DNA of 64,000 nt from Erinaceus europaeus (GCF_950295315.1 NC_080166.1:99729999-99793998), one strand, 5' to 3'. Shown: positions 32,935 to 43,830, counted from the first letter of the stretch. The notes: generated from the sequence alone by a model not told the origin. A program made the numbers and translations.

Positions 32935-33107
32935 GTAATTGTTTTAAATAGTTTTATGATGCTTTATATTTCTGGGACAATTTTTTGTAAATTACCTCCT
33001 GTTTATAATTTTCTTCATGTTTTCTCTCCCTATTTGTGAATCTTGCTAAAGTTTTGGTAATTTAGCAAATCATTTCAAAGAACTAGCTTTTGATTTCACT
33101 GATCTTT
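32935..33107 (-). mobile_element. old L1 ORF2 fragment
   Basis: TTTATGATGCTTTATATTTCTGG, ..CTTCATGTTTTCTCTCC, ..TTCAAAGAACTAGCTTTTGA, ..TTCACTGATCTTTT matches the order of reverse-complement mammalian L1 ORF2 upstream of the RT core (compare the familiar AAAGAACCAGCT..GATTCATTGA series). Diverged. Confidence 0.65.
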
Positions 33108-33300
33108 TTAAAATATATTTTTATTTACTTATTATTGGATAGATACAGAGAGAAATTGAGAGGGGAAGGTGAGATAGAGAGAGCTAAGAAAGGTCTTATC
33201 AGAGTATTGAAGCTAGAGGCTTGACATCCCAGACTTGCCGTCTCTGGACACAGTATGAGGGTTCAAATTAGTAAACTCATTGAATTTTAACACTGGACTT
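33108..33300 (-). mobile_element. SINE tail fragment followed by an L1 3'-UTR fragment
   Basis: 33108 to about 33182 is the tail end of a minus-strand SINE (TTATTATTGGATAGATACAGAG). From 33183, AAAGGTCTTATCAGAGTATTGAAGC and GTCTCTGGACACAGTATGAG match the minus-strand L1 3' UTR at about 58285-58360. Confidence 0.65.
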
Positions 33301-33389
33301 AAATTGTTAATGCATTTCTAAAAAAATTTTTTTTCTGAAATATTAAATCACCTATAATCTTAGACCAGGGAGACTCGAAACTAAAGAAG

Positions 33390-33760
33390 TTATGGAATGC
33401 TACTCTACAATAAAAAAGATGATGTTGTGTCCTCTTGGACAAAACAGCTGGAACTAGAGGTGATTATGCTTAGCAAAATAAGTAAAATAAAATAGTAAAG
33501 AGCTGAAAAACAACTACTAGATAGTTTCACTTATATGTGGACTCTAGAGAACTGATACACATGAACTTTCAAAAACAATCAACAACAGAAGTAAGCAAAC
33601 TGTTTCAAAGACTTTTGTGAAAACAAGATGGTTATCTTTGGGAGGTATGAGAGTCAGGTTACAGAACTATGTATGGAACTTTGTAGTGAGTGTGGTGTAG
33701 AACTATACACAGTAATCTTACGATCTTGTAACTCACTGTTAATAAAAAAATTAGTTTGCA
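33390..33760 (+). mobile_element. L1 ORF2 C-terminus and short 3' end
   Basis: TTATGGAATGCTACTCTACAAT is the ORF2 'MEYYAAIK' region, then CAGCTGGAACTAGAGG (the W-x-ELEG region). The 3' end is CTTACGATCTTGTAACTCAC and TGTTAATAAAAAAATT. This copy ends within about 350 bp of the MEYYA codons and lacks the long hedgehog-type 3' module. Confidence 0.82.
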
Positions 33761-33765
33761 TTCCT

Positions 33766-34471
33766 TCTCTTTCTATATGAAAATCTCATCTCAGTATAAT
33801 GAAGCTCCCACAGCAGCAACAACAAGACTCCTATACATTGTGAATAAAAGAAAGTATAAAATATTAGGTGAGGTCATCCCCTCTGGACCTTTGGAGAAGC
33901 ATTGCAATTGCATCTTTTAAGCAAACAAAAGTAAGGGGGACTGACACTTCAAACTTCATTTTTAATGCTGAAATGATTTAGGTTGCAAAACCAGTCTGTC
34001 TCTGTTTTTGATTAATAATTGCACATAGTTGAATATCTGTTTTGCTCACTGGAATCCCTATCCATAGGGATGTTTCTGTTTTTGTCCAGGAGTAAATTAA
34101 AGAAATGTGGTGATATTATTTATTAGCTATCTTCTTTATGTGTTTTTAGAAGTCAGCAAATATCTTAAAGAAACCACTCTCAACTCTTCAATTTCAGCAC
34201 ATCTGTCCTACATCACATTATTAAAAAATCGGTTCTACTTTCTATAAATTTCAAGTCCTTTGCCAGGGACTGAAGCAATTCTTAAATTTTTATTCCCCTA
34301 CTAAAAAAATAAATAAAAGGTACTTCTTTCTATCATCAATACATCATATCTTTCAAAGAAGTCAACTGAAAATATTGTGTTCACTGAGACCAGTTTATCT
34401 GAAGGAGCATTCATAATCACAAAACTGTGGAACAGTTTGCATTACTTGCCACAATTTTAGCTATTCTGTTT
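33766..34471. other. unassigned sequence
   Basis: No recognised repeat or gene. Confidence 0.5.
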
Positions 34472-34488
34472 GTTTCTTTATTTTTTAA

Positions 34489-34790
34489 AGACTTTCTTTT
34501 TAAAAATATTTATTTATTTATTCTCTTTTTGTTGCCCTTGTTCTATTATTGTAGTTATTATTGTTGTTGTTATTGATGTCATTTTTGGCGAGGACAGAGA
34601 GCAATGGAAAGAAGAGAGGAAGACAGAGAGGAGGATAGAAACACAGACACCTGCAGACCTGCTTCACCACTTGTGAAGCGACTCCCCTGCAGGTGGGGAG
34701 CCAGGGGCTGGAACCGGGATCCTTACCTACCGTGGTCCTTGTGCTTTGCTCCAAGTGCGCTTAACCCATTGCGCTACTGCCTGACTCCCA
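34489..34790 (-). mobile_element. SINE type A-short
   Basis: Complete minus-strand copy between perfect 17-bp TSDs GTTTCTTTATTTTTTAA (34472-34488 and 34791-34807). GTTGCCCTTGTTCTATTATTG on the tail side; head ..CCATTGCGCTACTGCCTGACTCCC. No 3' hairpin module. Confidence 0.95.
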
Positions 34791-34807
34791 GTTTCTTTAT
34801 TTTTTAA

Positions 34808-35003
34808 CGTCTTTATTTTATTTGATAGAGACAGAGATAAATTGAGAGGGATTAGGGCAGATAGAAAGGGAGAGAGAGAGACAGACAGATACCTGCAGCA
34901 CTGCTTCACCACACATAAAGCTTCCCTCTGCAGGTGGTGACTGGGTATTTGAATCTGGGCTTTTGCTTATGGTAACTTAAGCAGGTGCTCCACCCCCCCT
35001 GGT
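34808..35003 (-). mobile_element. SINE type B
   Basis: Minus strand, abutting the right TSD of the previous SINE: CGTCTTTATTTTATTTGATAG, ACCTGCAGCACTGCTTC, AAAGCTTCCCTCTGCAGG, head ..AAGCAGGTGCTCCACC. Confidence 0.87.
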
Positions 35004-35034
35004 ATGTTATTTTGCTTCTTTCTTGTGCCATCTT

Positions 35035-35300
35035 AGAACTCAGCACATTGTGGTGTAAACAAGCTATTTGTATGTGATGTCAGAGACTGAACTCAGTCTT
35101 CTACATGTGGTCTGTCACTGAATTGCCTCCCAGCCCAATACTTTTTAGTTAGAGAGAGGAAGCTCAAAGAACTATACAAGGAGTTCCACTTATTTTGTCT
35201 TAGTTTTCTCTCCTGTGGTGCTGAGGATTGAGCCTAGTGTCTTGGGCATGCTAAGTAGACACTCTTCCTAAGGAGCCACTGTTTGTTTGAGGCAGTCCAA
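35035..35300 (-). mobile_element. two SINE type D relics
   Basis: About 35035-35135: AGCACATTGTGGTGT..AGAGACTGAACTCAG..GAATTGCCTCCCAGCCC. About 35205-35300: TGTGGTGCTGAGGATTGAGCC..CTTGGGCATGC..GGAGCCACTG. Both are reverse-complement, diverged tRNA-type SINE pieces. Confidence 0.55.
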
Positions 35301-35559
35301 CTCCCTAGTCTTTTTTCCCTCATGCTGTAGAAATCCTCAGTACTATTCCCACTGGTTTTGTTCTTCTAATAGTCACTCTGCTTAACTAAACCATATGTTT
35401 TCCCTTCTTTCTTGTACTTCAAACTGACAAATGTCCTAGAGGAGAAAGACTGCACAGTATCAGCTCATTTCTGTAGGGTCATTCCATATCTAGTATTTTA
35501 GTTGTTTATGTTTTTAGTTTCTGCACTGTGTGCATATATGTGTTTGCTTGCCTGTGTGT

Positions 35560-35703
35560 GTTTAGAGAGAGAGGCAGAGAGAGTGTGTGTATGTAAAAGA
35601 GACCATAAGATCAAAGTTTTCTTCAATATAGGGACTGGACTTGAACCTAAATTAAGCACATGGCAAAATGGTGCACTATCCAAATAAGCCTTTCGCCAGC
35701 CTA
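35560..35703 (-). mobile_element. SINE type E-like relic
   Basis: AGAGAGAGGCAGAGAGAG, ..GACTTGAACCTAAATT, GCACATGGCAAAATGGTGCACTATCC..AGCC resembles a minus-strand tRNA-derived SINE. Preceded by a GT-rich stretch. Confidence 0.5.
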
Positions 35704-36247
35704 GCAATATGATGATTTAAACAAGTGATTATTTGTGTTTTATCTGCCTTTTATTGTTGTTCTTTAGGGAAACATTTATATAACATGAACTATTCAATTC
35801 TTACCTTAGTTTAGATTTTCTAGATATGTTTTCTATGTAGACATGGATTTTCAGACCATGGAAGTTAGTATACTATCCATACAGGATGGTAACTTAGGAT
35901 AGATAAAGTTACTTTCAGAAATAAAAGTAATATTTAAAAATCATCTCATATAACATTGAAAATATGTAAATATTTGAATAGCTTTTTTGTTTGTTTCTTT
36001 TGAGTCATGGTAAAAACTGTGTAGTCTTGGACATAATATTGGGTGTATAATACAGCACATTGTTGCTATGAAAGAATTATTGTGGTCACAAAATAAAACT
36101 TGGTATTGTATGAAGAGAGAATTTGGGGCTGAGTTTGTTCCCCACTTGTATAAAGGTTCCTCACACATGATCTCAACAAAGAATTGAGGAGAAAACATGA
36201 TTTATAAGAATATTAAAGTTTACTCAGGAAAATTGATAACACCAACA
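35704..36247. other. unassigned sequence
   Basis: No recognised repeat or gene. Confidence 0.5.
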
Positions 36248-36564
36248 TGTTGGAGTACATGTGAGACGAGAGAGACAAAGAGAAAAGAGAGAGAGAGCGA
36301 GAGTGACTGAGAGCCCTTTACTGACATGATGGTAGGCCCACTTAGGCAGAGAAGAGAGGGAACCACACCCACAGGTCTAGTTTATATACATTCAAGCCCG
36401 GCCTTCACCTCCTTGCTAAGCCATACCCACACCTGTTACCATGGTTGTGCAATAATTTCTTCCCTCTTACCCTACACCAGTATGCCTGGGGAACATGTGT
36501 TCTGGCATGGTGCAGCAGCATCTGTGTCCCCCTAGGGAACTTCCTGTCATTTTTGACTTTAACA
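36248..36564 (-). mobile_element. solo LTR (endogenous retrovirus), probable
   Basis: On the minus strand the unit starts TGTTAAAGT and ends ACTCCAACA; the ends are imperfect inverted repeats (7 of 9). It has a TATA-like TGTATATAAAC at 36391-36381, AGTAAA at 36323-36318 and a CT-rich stretch before the end. This spacing fits a compact U3-R-U5. No TSD is visible (CAACA versus ATATG), so either ends are slightly off or it has decayed. MaLR/ERVL or class II origin cannot be decided. Confidence 0.6.
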
Positions 36565-37255
36565 ATATGTTGTTATAGAGAATAACAAGTTCATTAAGGC
36601 CTCAAATACAGAACAATTGTCTTGTGGCTTCCGTAATGTTATTTCGCAAACGTACCTATTTAGGCATTTTGAATTTGCTCAGTTTCTGCCAATGGCAGCC
36701 TGTTCTCAAATGTTGATACTTTGTCTTCATTACCTTTACCTTCCTGCCCAGTCACAAAGTTTATTAGTCAAGCTAATAGCTATGAATTGTGGTTCATTAA
36801 TTGAAATTTCAGATTCACTGGTTTTCATAAAAAAAAAAAAAAAAGTCTGCAGTCTCTTCTTATAAATTACTTTCATATGTAGTTATTTATTCTAATCATG
36901 TTTTGTTGCTTCTTTTTCTATCTTTGTATGAAAATAACTGATAGAGGTTGATTCATTAAAAAAGTCATATGGTTGTGTTTATCTCACTAGTAAAGTAGAA
37001 AATATAAAAACCTGATTTTATTTTCCTCCTGGTGATGTCATTATAAAGTGTTCTTTTGATAATCAGAAATTTAAAAGCATGCAAAATATAGCATTTTTGA
37101 GATAGTAAAACAATTAATAGTCTATTATTTATGAAAATACTAATGAGGCAATGTTTCCTATTTTGATTCACTTTTTTGGTATTAAAGCAATTTGTTTCAA
37201 GGTAATGTCATGTAGCCTTGAACTATTATTTAAAAAACTCTTTATTGTAAATCAA
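36565..37255. other. unassigned AT-rich sequence
   Basis: An A-run at about 36827-36844; no repeat or exon recognised. Confidence 0.5.
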
Positions 37256-37402
37256 GTGGTCTTGGAGGTGGCGCAGTGGAGAAAGCACTGGATTCTGGAT
37301 CATGTGGCCCTGAGTTCAATCCCCAGCAGCACGTGTACCAGATGTCTGGTTCTTTCTGTTTCTCTGCCTGTCTTTCTCATGAATAAATAAATTCCTTAAA
37401 AA
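37256..37402 (+). mobile_element. SINE type C
   Basis: GTCTTGGAGGTGGCGCAGTGG, AAGCACTGGATTCTGG, GTGGCCCTGAGTTCAATCCCC, AGCAGCACGTGTACCAG, CTTTCTCATGAATAAATAAAT. A box and box B (GAGTTCAATCC) are recognisable. Confidence 0.85.
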
Positions 37403-37721
37403 ACATTATAAAATAAAACAAACTCTTAAAAAAATTTGTCAAAATTCCAGTTGTATAGAAAAAATTGCACATAACAAGTAAATGAAGATATGTATACATA
37501 TAAATTCACATTACAAATAAATATGTACATGTACACACATTACAAATAAAATCTAAGATAGTTTTCTATTTAGCATCCTTTAAAAAAAATAAAAGCAATC
37601 CTAAACATTATTCCATTCTGATCATACATGGTGCTTGAAATCAAACCTGGGACCTCTTGCAAGCAAGTATTGTACACAACTGCCTCGCCTCTCGATTATA
37701 ATTCTTTTTTTTTAGATTTTT

Positions 37722-37836
37722 AAAATTATTTTTATTTATAAAATGGAAATATTGACAAGACTATAGGATAAGAGGGGTACATTTCCACACAGTGCCCACA
37801 CTCAGAGCTCCATATCCAATTCCCTCCCTTGCTGGC
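37722..37836 (-). mobile_element. L1 extreme 3' end, about 115 bp
   Basis: TTTTTATTTATAAAATGGAAAT, ATTGACAAGACTATAGG, AAGAGGGGTACATTTCCACAC, CATATCCAATTCCCTCCC. A very short 5'-truncated L1 insertion; homology stops near 37836. Confidence 0.85.
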
Positions 37837-38484
37837 TCATGTGTAATTCTTAATGGGAGAAAATACAGCTTTTATTCAGTCCTTGCCCACCATCTTGCCA
37901 ACACTTTGAAAAGGGGTGCTTTTCATTGTTTGGTTAGTTTTCGGGTAAAGGTCTACTTGCTAGCTACAATGCTTGGACTCTTAGAGAATGAATTATGTTC
38001 TACAAAGCTCTTATGTATTTATTGCAGTTTAACAAAACTACAGGAGTTGGTACTACAGGGGTGTCACCAGGAAGCAACCCCTGGGAGAAGTCACAGCTGG
38101 GAACAATTAAAACTGATTAGCTTGTGGCTGAGAAAATCAAAATGGAAAGTAAATTCTCTATAGGGGAATTAGGAGCTGCATTTCCAAGCTTTGTGGAATT
38201 GAGTGCAGTTCTCTGAGGAATTCAGGCTGAGGGGAGAAAGTGAATTTCATATATTTGCAGGTTTTCTCAACTTATTTATTATTTGTATGATCATAGACTA
38301 TGTCTGGACTCCACTGGATAGTAAAAAAAAAAAAAAAAAAAAAGAATCAAGTAAATTGACCATGTGTTCTTTTTCACTTATTTTCCCACTTTTTTCATGC
38401 ATTCTCTCAACGTTTCCATAATCTTTTCATTTGACCTTACAGGTTAAATATGATGGTTGCAGGACTTCTTACTCTTTATTTATT
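37837..38484. other. unassigned sequence ending in a 22-A run
   Basis: An A-run at about 38321-38342 follows sequence that is not a recognised SINE or L1. No AATAAA lies just upstream, so a processed retrocopy is not supported. An open frame of 123 codons (37792-38163, plus) has no recognised domain. Confidence 0.4.
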
Positions 38485-38486
38485 TA

Positions 38487-38701
38487 AAATTTTTTAAAAA
38501 AATTATCTTTATTTATTGAATAGAGACAGCCAGAAATCAAGAGGGAAGGGGTGATAGAGAGGCAGAGAGACAGATTGACACCTGCAGCACTGTTTCACCA
38601 TTTGCAAAGCTTTCCCCCTGCAGGTGGGGACCGGGGGCTCGAACCTGGGTCCTTGTGCATTGTAATACGTGCGCTCAAGCAGGTGTGCCACCACCCGGCC
38701 C
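38487..38701 (-). mobile_element. SINE type B
   Basis: Minus strand: TTATCTTTATTTATTGAATAGAGACAG, shown in part, ACACCTGCAGCACTG, AAAGCTTTCCCCCTGCAGG, GGGCTCGAACCTGGG, head ..AGGTGTGCCACCACCCGGCCC. Well preserved. Confidence 0.92.
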
Positions 38702-39209
38702 ACTCTTCCCTTTATAAAGATCTGGATAGCTGTGCCTTCTGAGAAATTGACAAGGCATTTGAGTATCAGTTCTATTGGAAGAAAAATGACATATTATTGT
38801 ATATGAAATTGGTCTGATTTATCCTTTAGGAATTTTAAGCAATAAATATATAAAAGCCTTATACAAAATTCCTTAAACTGCCATCCTGGGTAAAGAATGG
38901 GTTTCTAAAAACTAGATAAGGATGTGCTTTATAAAACAAAAGAAATTCAGTGAAATGAAAATTGAATGCATAGTATTTACCAGTTTCTTTTGCTTTGTAT
39001 TTGAATTATAGATTTTATTACGAATATTATTTATGTTGAATAGACAATTTGAGCCATTAACACATTATAGATATAATTAAGTTGTTTTGCTAGACTTCTT
39101 TTTAGTAATTTCTCATGTCTTTTATTCTTAATTATATCAGCAGTTGGTACTGAATTTGTTGCTTTATATGGATACTTTTGTTAGTACACTTAACCTTCTG
39201 TCACAGAAA
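38702..39209. other. unassigned AT-rich sequence
   Basis: No recognised repeat or exon. Confidence 0.5.
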
Positions 39210-39213
39210 TATG

Positions 39214-39345
39214 ACTTTTTTTTTTTTTAACCAGAGCACTGTTCAGCTCTGGCTTATGGTGCTGGGGATTGAACCTGGGACTCTGGAGCTTCAGGCATGA
39301 CAGTCTGTTTACATAACCATTGTGCTATCTACCCTCTGCCTGAAA
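39214..39345 (-). mobile_element. SINE type D
   Basis: CCAGAGCACTGTTCAGCTCTGG, TTATGGTGCTGGGGATTGAACC, GGAGCTTCAGGCATGACAGTC, ATAACCATTGTGCTATCTACC. The best preserved type D copy here; GGATTGAACC is the reverse complement of box B. Confidence 0.88.
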
Positions 39346-39536
39346 TATGACATTATTAAAGTGTTGTGAGCAATAATAATTTCATCTATCTTCATCTTAA
39401 CAGGTAGAAGGGACTATTTTTATATGTAATAATCTACCTAAAGTATTATTAATTTGTATCTAGATTTTCAGAATCACTCTTCCCCACCTCACAATTATTG
39501 AGGCTTTGTATATGCGTGATTCTGCCACTCCTGGTG

Positions 39537-40057
39537 TGAAGGGTAAGTTCCCTCAGTAGATTCATTTAGAAACCCCCCCCCCCCATATGCAAACCTTTAG
39601 AGGGCTAGATAATAGATAGCAAGCTAAGTGGTTAAAAGCAAACCTTTAGAAGATTAGATAATAAAAGGAATTTCCTCCTCACCCTGTTCAAGGACAGTAG
39701 TTTCTGGTAAACTAGATTACTAACCTGCACATTCCACTCCTATAATCTCGCTTGCTTACTGGCACTACAGTAGTTTCAGAATGCTTATTCTAGGGATGTA
39801 CTCAAGTGACCCCCTTGAAACCCCCCACTCCCGTTCCCTTTAAAGGAAGATGGGTTTCAGACTTCTGAGTCTCCGGCTAAGGGTCCATATTGGTTCTCCG
39901 GCTCGGGGCCTTCTCAGCTGAGAATGTCTCTTTGTATGTGTAAGCCTATGACTAATTACTGGCCTCAATCCTTTACCTTTCAATAAATTCTTATTCTTCA
40001 AAATTTTCTTGGGAAACGTGTCAGTTTGTGTGGCTTTGGATCAGAAGTGCTCTTTCA
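39537..40057 (+). mobile_element. gammaretrovirus-type LTR (ERV relic), probable
   Basis: About 521 bp starting TGAAGGG and ending TCTTTCA. An imperfect direct repeat in the U3 part (GCAAACCTTTAGA at 39589 and 39638, 49 bp apart) resembles enhancer duplications. CCCTTTAAAGG near 39836 could serve as a TATA-type site, and AATAAA lies at 39982-39987 with a T-rich stretch after it. The TCTTTCA end, then a stretch with some resemblance to a primer-binding site (from 40058), fits class I ERVs. The PBS does not clearly match one tRNA. No second LTR or TSD was found. Confidence 0.55.
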
Positions 40058-40900
40058 TCTGAGGAGCCAGCCAGGAGGGCTCAAGCCTTCTCAGTGTCCA
40101 CTATAACTGACTCATGTTTTCCTTACTCTTCTTGACCCTGCCACTCCTTGAGGATCTTCTCATTGCTCTTACTGTGGCTTTAATTGTTGTCCTCCTAGGC
40201 AGAGTGACTGTTTTAGTCACTCCCCCTGGGTCTAGACTTCTAGCTATCATTTATTTTACCCTCGGCACTACCAACATTTCCTCTTTCTGTCTACTCCAGT
40301 CCAGTTTTGAATACTGTCCCCCTCAAAGCCCATCCTATTGAAGCTTTTCTGTCCTTCTCTGTCCTTCTCATTGAGTAGAAATTGACCTGAGATAATTGAA
40401 GGTCTCTGGCCAGGGCACCCCCTGGCATGACCCTAAGGTCTTCAGGCTCTCTCCCAGTCTCCTGACAGCCTGATAGGGTGTTGGATGAAGCTGTAGAAAC
40501 CCCCCCCCCCAAAAAAAAAAAAAACTATCTCAAACTGGATATCACCACTGCCAGTAAGAGCTAATAGAGTGGCTGCCTGACCTCTTGAATTCAGGGGGCA
40601 GGCTTACGACAGGGATCAGGGGAATCCCCACTGATGTCACCTGTGGTGGGAATGTCCCCCTGATGCTGATCCGTTTCTGAATTCTGTCCTATACGAGCCT
40701 CCCAGTTTTCTTCAGTATTTCATCCTGCTTATCCTCCTCTTGGCTTGTGCCCCAGTGTTGGTAGTCACACCCTGTTTCCCACTGTTTAATACCCACTGGT
40801 TTGCGCACTTTTTCCTTCTCACCACCCCCTATCCTACTTAATTCCTCTTCCTGACACTTCTGCCTCAGGAGATATAAAGGACAGGGCTTTCTAATGAAGA
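40058..40900 (+). other. possible ERV internal remnant, not decodable
   Basis: This stretch is less AT-rich than its surroundings and directly follows the LTR candidate. It contains GGAGCCAGCCAGGAGGG, a C-run/A-run (40497-40524) and AGGAGATATAAAGGACAGGG. No gag, pol or env motif is recognised and frames are short (at most about 75 codons), so viral origin rests on adjacency only. Confidence 0.3.
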
Positions 40901-42477
40901 GAGATTAGATTAGGGGGTTCGATATAACAAATTATATACTACTTGTGTCTTGGATAAGAATATTGTGTGAAACACTGTACCTTCTCCAAGCAACGTGAAG
41001 TCTATAAGGAGAAACTGAGTTTGCACTTCATAGTAAATATTTTATTTATTTACTTACTTATTTATCAGATATAGTCAGAAAAATAAGGAGTCCAGGCATT
41101 TTAAGGGATATTTGATTTCCAATCCCCTCTGGTATAAATCTGCACCCAACACACGTGCTAATAATGTTTGCCATACACTTTCTTCCTTTGAAAAGGAGGC
41201 TGCTCTTGAACTCAACAGTGGAGAAGAAGGAACTTACGTGTTTGGCTCACTATTTCCTTTTATTTTGGTGTATAGGCATGGGAGATGGGGTGCTTACCTA
41301 TAAGGAGAGTGCCTTCTACTCTGTTCTCTTCTGAGAGCTTGGAGTTGACTTTGCTTCTGGCCACATTTCAAGAGTAGAAGGTGAGAAGGATAAACTCACA
41401 CATGTGGTTGTAAGCCAGTCTGCACATCTGCCTAATATCTCCTGAGCTAGTAGTTAGTATTAGGAGAGATGGCATTTTAGTCTATATCTGTCTGACTTCT
41501 GTGTCTCTCATATCAGATATCGGAAAGCAAGAAGAGGGAGGTTATCTATAGAGCCACTGCTCCTGATGTGAATCAGAAAAAAAAAAAAAAACCACCAAAA
41601 AAACTTCACTAAATCCAATAGAAACATTTATATCCAAATCTTGGAATTGAAACGCCCCTCCCCCCCAAAAAAAAAGAAAGAAAAAGAAAAGTCAGGTGGG
41701 ATACTCCCAATCTTTAGCCTTAAGTTCCTGTTAAAACCCATACTCTGTGCCTATTAACCTGTGTCTTGGAGCTCAAAGCAATGTTATGTTACTATGTGCT
41801 TTCTGAAATTCATTCAATAGGTATGCACTAAAAACCAGCACCATTTACTCCACACAGCATACTACTCAGCTGTTGCTAAGTTCTTCCTCCACCTTTGAAT
41901 GTAGCAGGTCAAGGTTACTTGGCAGCAGTGTCTGCTCTGGTGACCCAGTGTCAGGCTCTTCTGATTGTATTACTGACTGGTCCATACCAACTCCTGCACT
42001 GCAATTTATACTTTGCACCGGGCATAAATGTGACCTGCTGTGTTAGTAGGAGAGCAGCTTTTCCTTTGAAGCATGGGATCGTTCTTGTGTTTAACCAAGA
42101 AAGGCTTTATTGGGGGGATAATAGGAGTGTCATAACAAGGAACATTATCAGATCTCTTTGTCAGTGACATCAAATGCTAGATATATACTACCACATACAA
42201 CCTGAGGTTGAATGTTCTCATTTTAAAACTGAACTGATGGCAAAAGTGTAGCAGCTTCTGAAAAAAAAATAAAATGAAACAGGTGATTGATTTCTTCTGC
42301 CTTATCAAAAGTCATCTAGGCCCTGTTCTGTATGCATCCTTGATATAATTCCATGGATTATTCTAATATATGATAAATAATAGATTTTATTATTTATTAT
42401 TATAGGGAAAGTAATTGACTAATGTACTAAACCCAATTGTTAAACTAATAATAATGATTAAGTTATTCACCTTTTGT
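40901..42477. other. unassigned sequence
   Basis: Contains a SINE tail-like scrap near 41038-41085, A-runs near 41577 and 41668, and an open frame of 90 codons at 41895-42167 without recognised domain. Nothing supports a gene. Confidence 0.45.
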
Positions 42478-42746
42478 GTCTTATTTTATTTTTTAAATTA
42501 ACATTGGGATTATCACTGCAGTTCAATACCTGCATGACAAATCCACCACTTCTGGTGGACATATTTTCCTTTTTTTCTCTTGTTGGTAGAGCAAAAGAAA
42601 CTGAGAGGGATGTGGGAGATAGAGGAGAGAGAAAGTGATGCCTGGAGCACTGCTTTACTGCTAGTGAAGTTTGCCTCTGCAGATGGGGGCCAGGGACTGA
42701 ACCCAGTGATGTTTACACTCTACCAGGTGCACCACCACCCAGCCGC
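42478..42746 (-). mobile_element. diverged SINE with A-long tail module and B-like head
   Basis: TTAACATTGGGATTATCACTGC..CACTTCTGGTGGACAT is a decayed A-long 3' module. The middle GATAGAGGAGAGAGAAAG and the head ..TACCAGGTGCACCACCACCCAGCC look like type B. It may be an intermediate or a mosaic. Confidence 0.7.
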
Positions 42747-43316
42747 TTGCAAATTTTGTGTTTAACTCTAAAATAATATAATATGTACAATGGTAACATA
42801 ATATGCTTTTTAACTCTTTCAAAAAGGACTTTCAATGGTTTAGCCGAAGTGGTAATGGTAGGATTCTGATTTGAGAACAGAATTTATGGGGAAGAGGGAT
42901 TCTCAGAGATCCAAAGATAACACAATACAGTCAATCCCTTGCTTTGTAAATACCAGCCACTGTAACAGAGCTTCTTTGAACTTGAGTGTTTACCACATGT
43001 GAGAATATTTTGTTTTATATTGTCTAACCAAGATGCCTATGTATTGTTTCATTTGGAGAGTCATTTAAGAGATCTCTATTTTAAGACTATAATAAACTAG
43101 GAGTAATGATAATAAAGCATACACACATAGTATGTATATACATATATAAATATACTATTACTGTATATACACATATATTGAATTGTTGGAAAAGTCATGA
43201 CACATTTTTACATAGAAAAAAATGTTACAATATTTCTGACAACCCAGTATAACTAAACTAGGCATTTTAAGCATTTCTGTAGAAAACTGATTCACTTTAA
43301 ATTTCACAGTGCTTAT
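42747..43316. other. unassigned sequence
   Basis: A TA/CA-rich stretch near 43120-43180; otherwise no repeat or exon recognised. Confidence 0.5.
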
Positions 43317-43358
43317 GAAGAAATCACTAACTTCTGGTTAGTGAAGAAATCACTAACT
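43317..43358. repeat. duplicated 16-bp unit beside a SINE
   Basis: GAAGAAATCACTAACT occurs at 43317 and 43343 (26 bp apart), and a diverged version AAGAAATTACTAG follows the SINE tail at about 43562. One of the left copies is the SINE's probable TSD; the second implies an extra local duplication. Confidence 0.75.
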
Positions 43359-43359
43359 T

Positions 43360-43561
43360 TGGTGCACATGGTTGAGCGCACATCTTACAGTGCATAAGGA
43401 CATGAGTTCAAGCTCCTAATCTCCACCTGCAGGGGAAAGCTTCACAAGTGGTGAAGCAGGGCTGTAGGTGTCTCTCTGTCTCTCCCTCTCTTTCTCCCCT
43501 TTCCTCTCAATTTCTGGCTATCTCTATCCAATAAATAAATAAAGATAATTAAAAAATATTA
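43360..43561 (+). mobile_element. SINE type B
   Basis: GGTGCACATGGTTGAGCGCAC, GACATGAGTTCAAGCTCC, CACCTGCAGGGGAAAGC, TGAAGCAGGGCTGTAGG, CTATCTCTATCCAATAAATA, shown in parts, then a short AT tail. The extreme 5' end of the head is missing. Confidence 0.9.
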
Positions 43562-43597
43562 AAAGAAATTACTAGTTTCTCCCTTCTTTTTGTGTTC

Positions 43598-43717
43598 TTA
43601 AAGATTTATTTATCTTTAGGAGGGAGACAAAAATTAGATGAGATAACAGAGAATAGCTATGACACATGTAACGCTAGAGGTCTAACCTAGGACTTCATGC
43701 ATGAAACAAATGTTCTC
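43598..43717 (-). mobile_element. SINE relic
   Basis: TTTATTTATCTTTAGGAGGGAGAC..TAGAGGTCTAACCTAGGACTTC..ACAAATGTTCTCC has the outline of a minus-strand tRNA-derived SINE. Strongly diverged. Confidence 0.4.
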
Positions 43718-43830
43718 CATCTTTAAATGAAGAATCGGAAGTTCAGAGAGGTTTTGCAGTCTGTCCAAGATAACATAGTTGGTGAACAGTGTATTTGGAT
43801 TAGAATGCTTGCAGTGGACTCATCTCTCTT
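43718..43830 (-). repeat. MIR-like SINE relic
   Basis: TCTTTAAATGAAGAATCGGAAGTTCAGAGAGG, shown as ATGAAGAATCGGAAG and TTCAGAGAGGTTTTGCAG, then CAAGATAACATAGTTGGTGAACAG, follows the reverse complement of the MIR core (GATGAGGAAACTGAGGC..AGAGAGGTTAAG..GGTCACACAGC). Confidence 0.75.

Noticed and set aside
35502..35687. Cys-rich short frame on the plus strand
   Set aside because: It translates a GT/GA-rich tract and a SINE relic.
37837..38342. processed pseudogene ending in a 22-A run
   Set aside because: No poly(A) signal near the run, no TSD, and no recognisable coding similarity.
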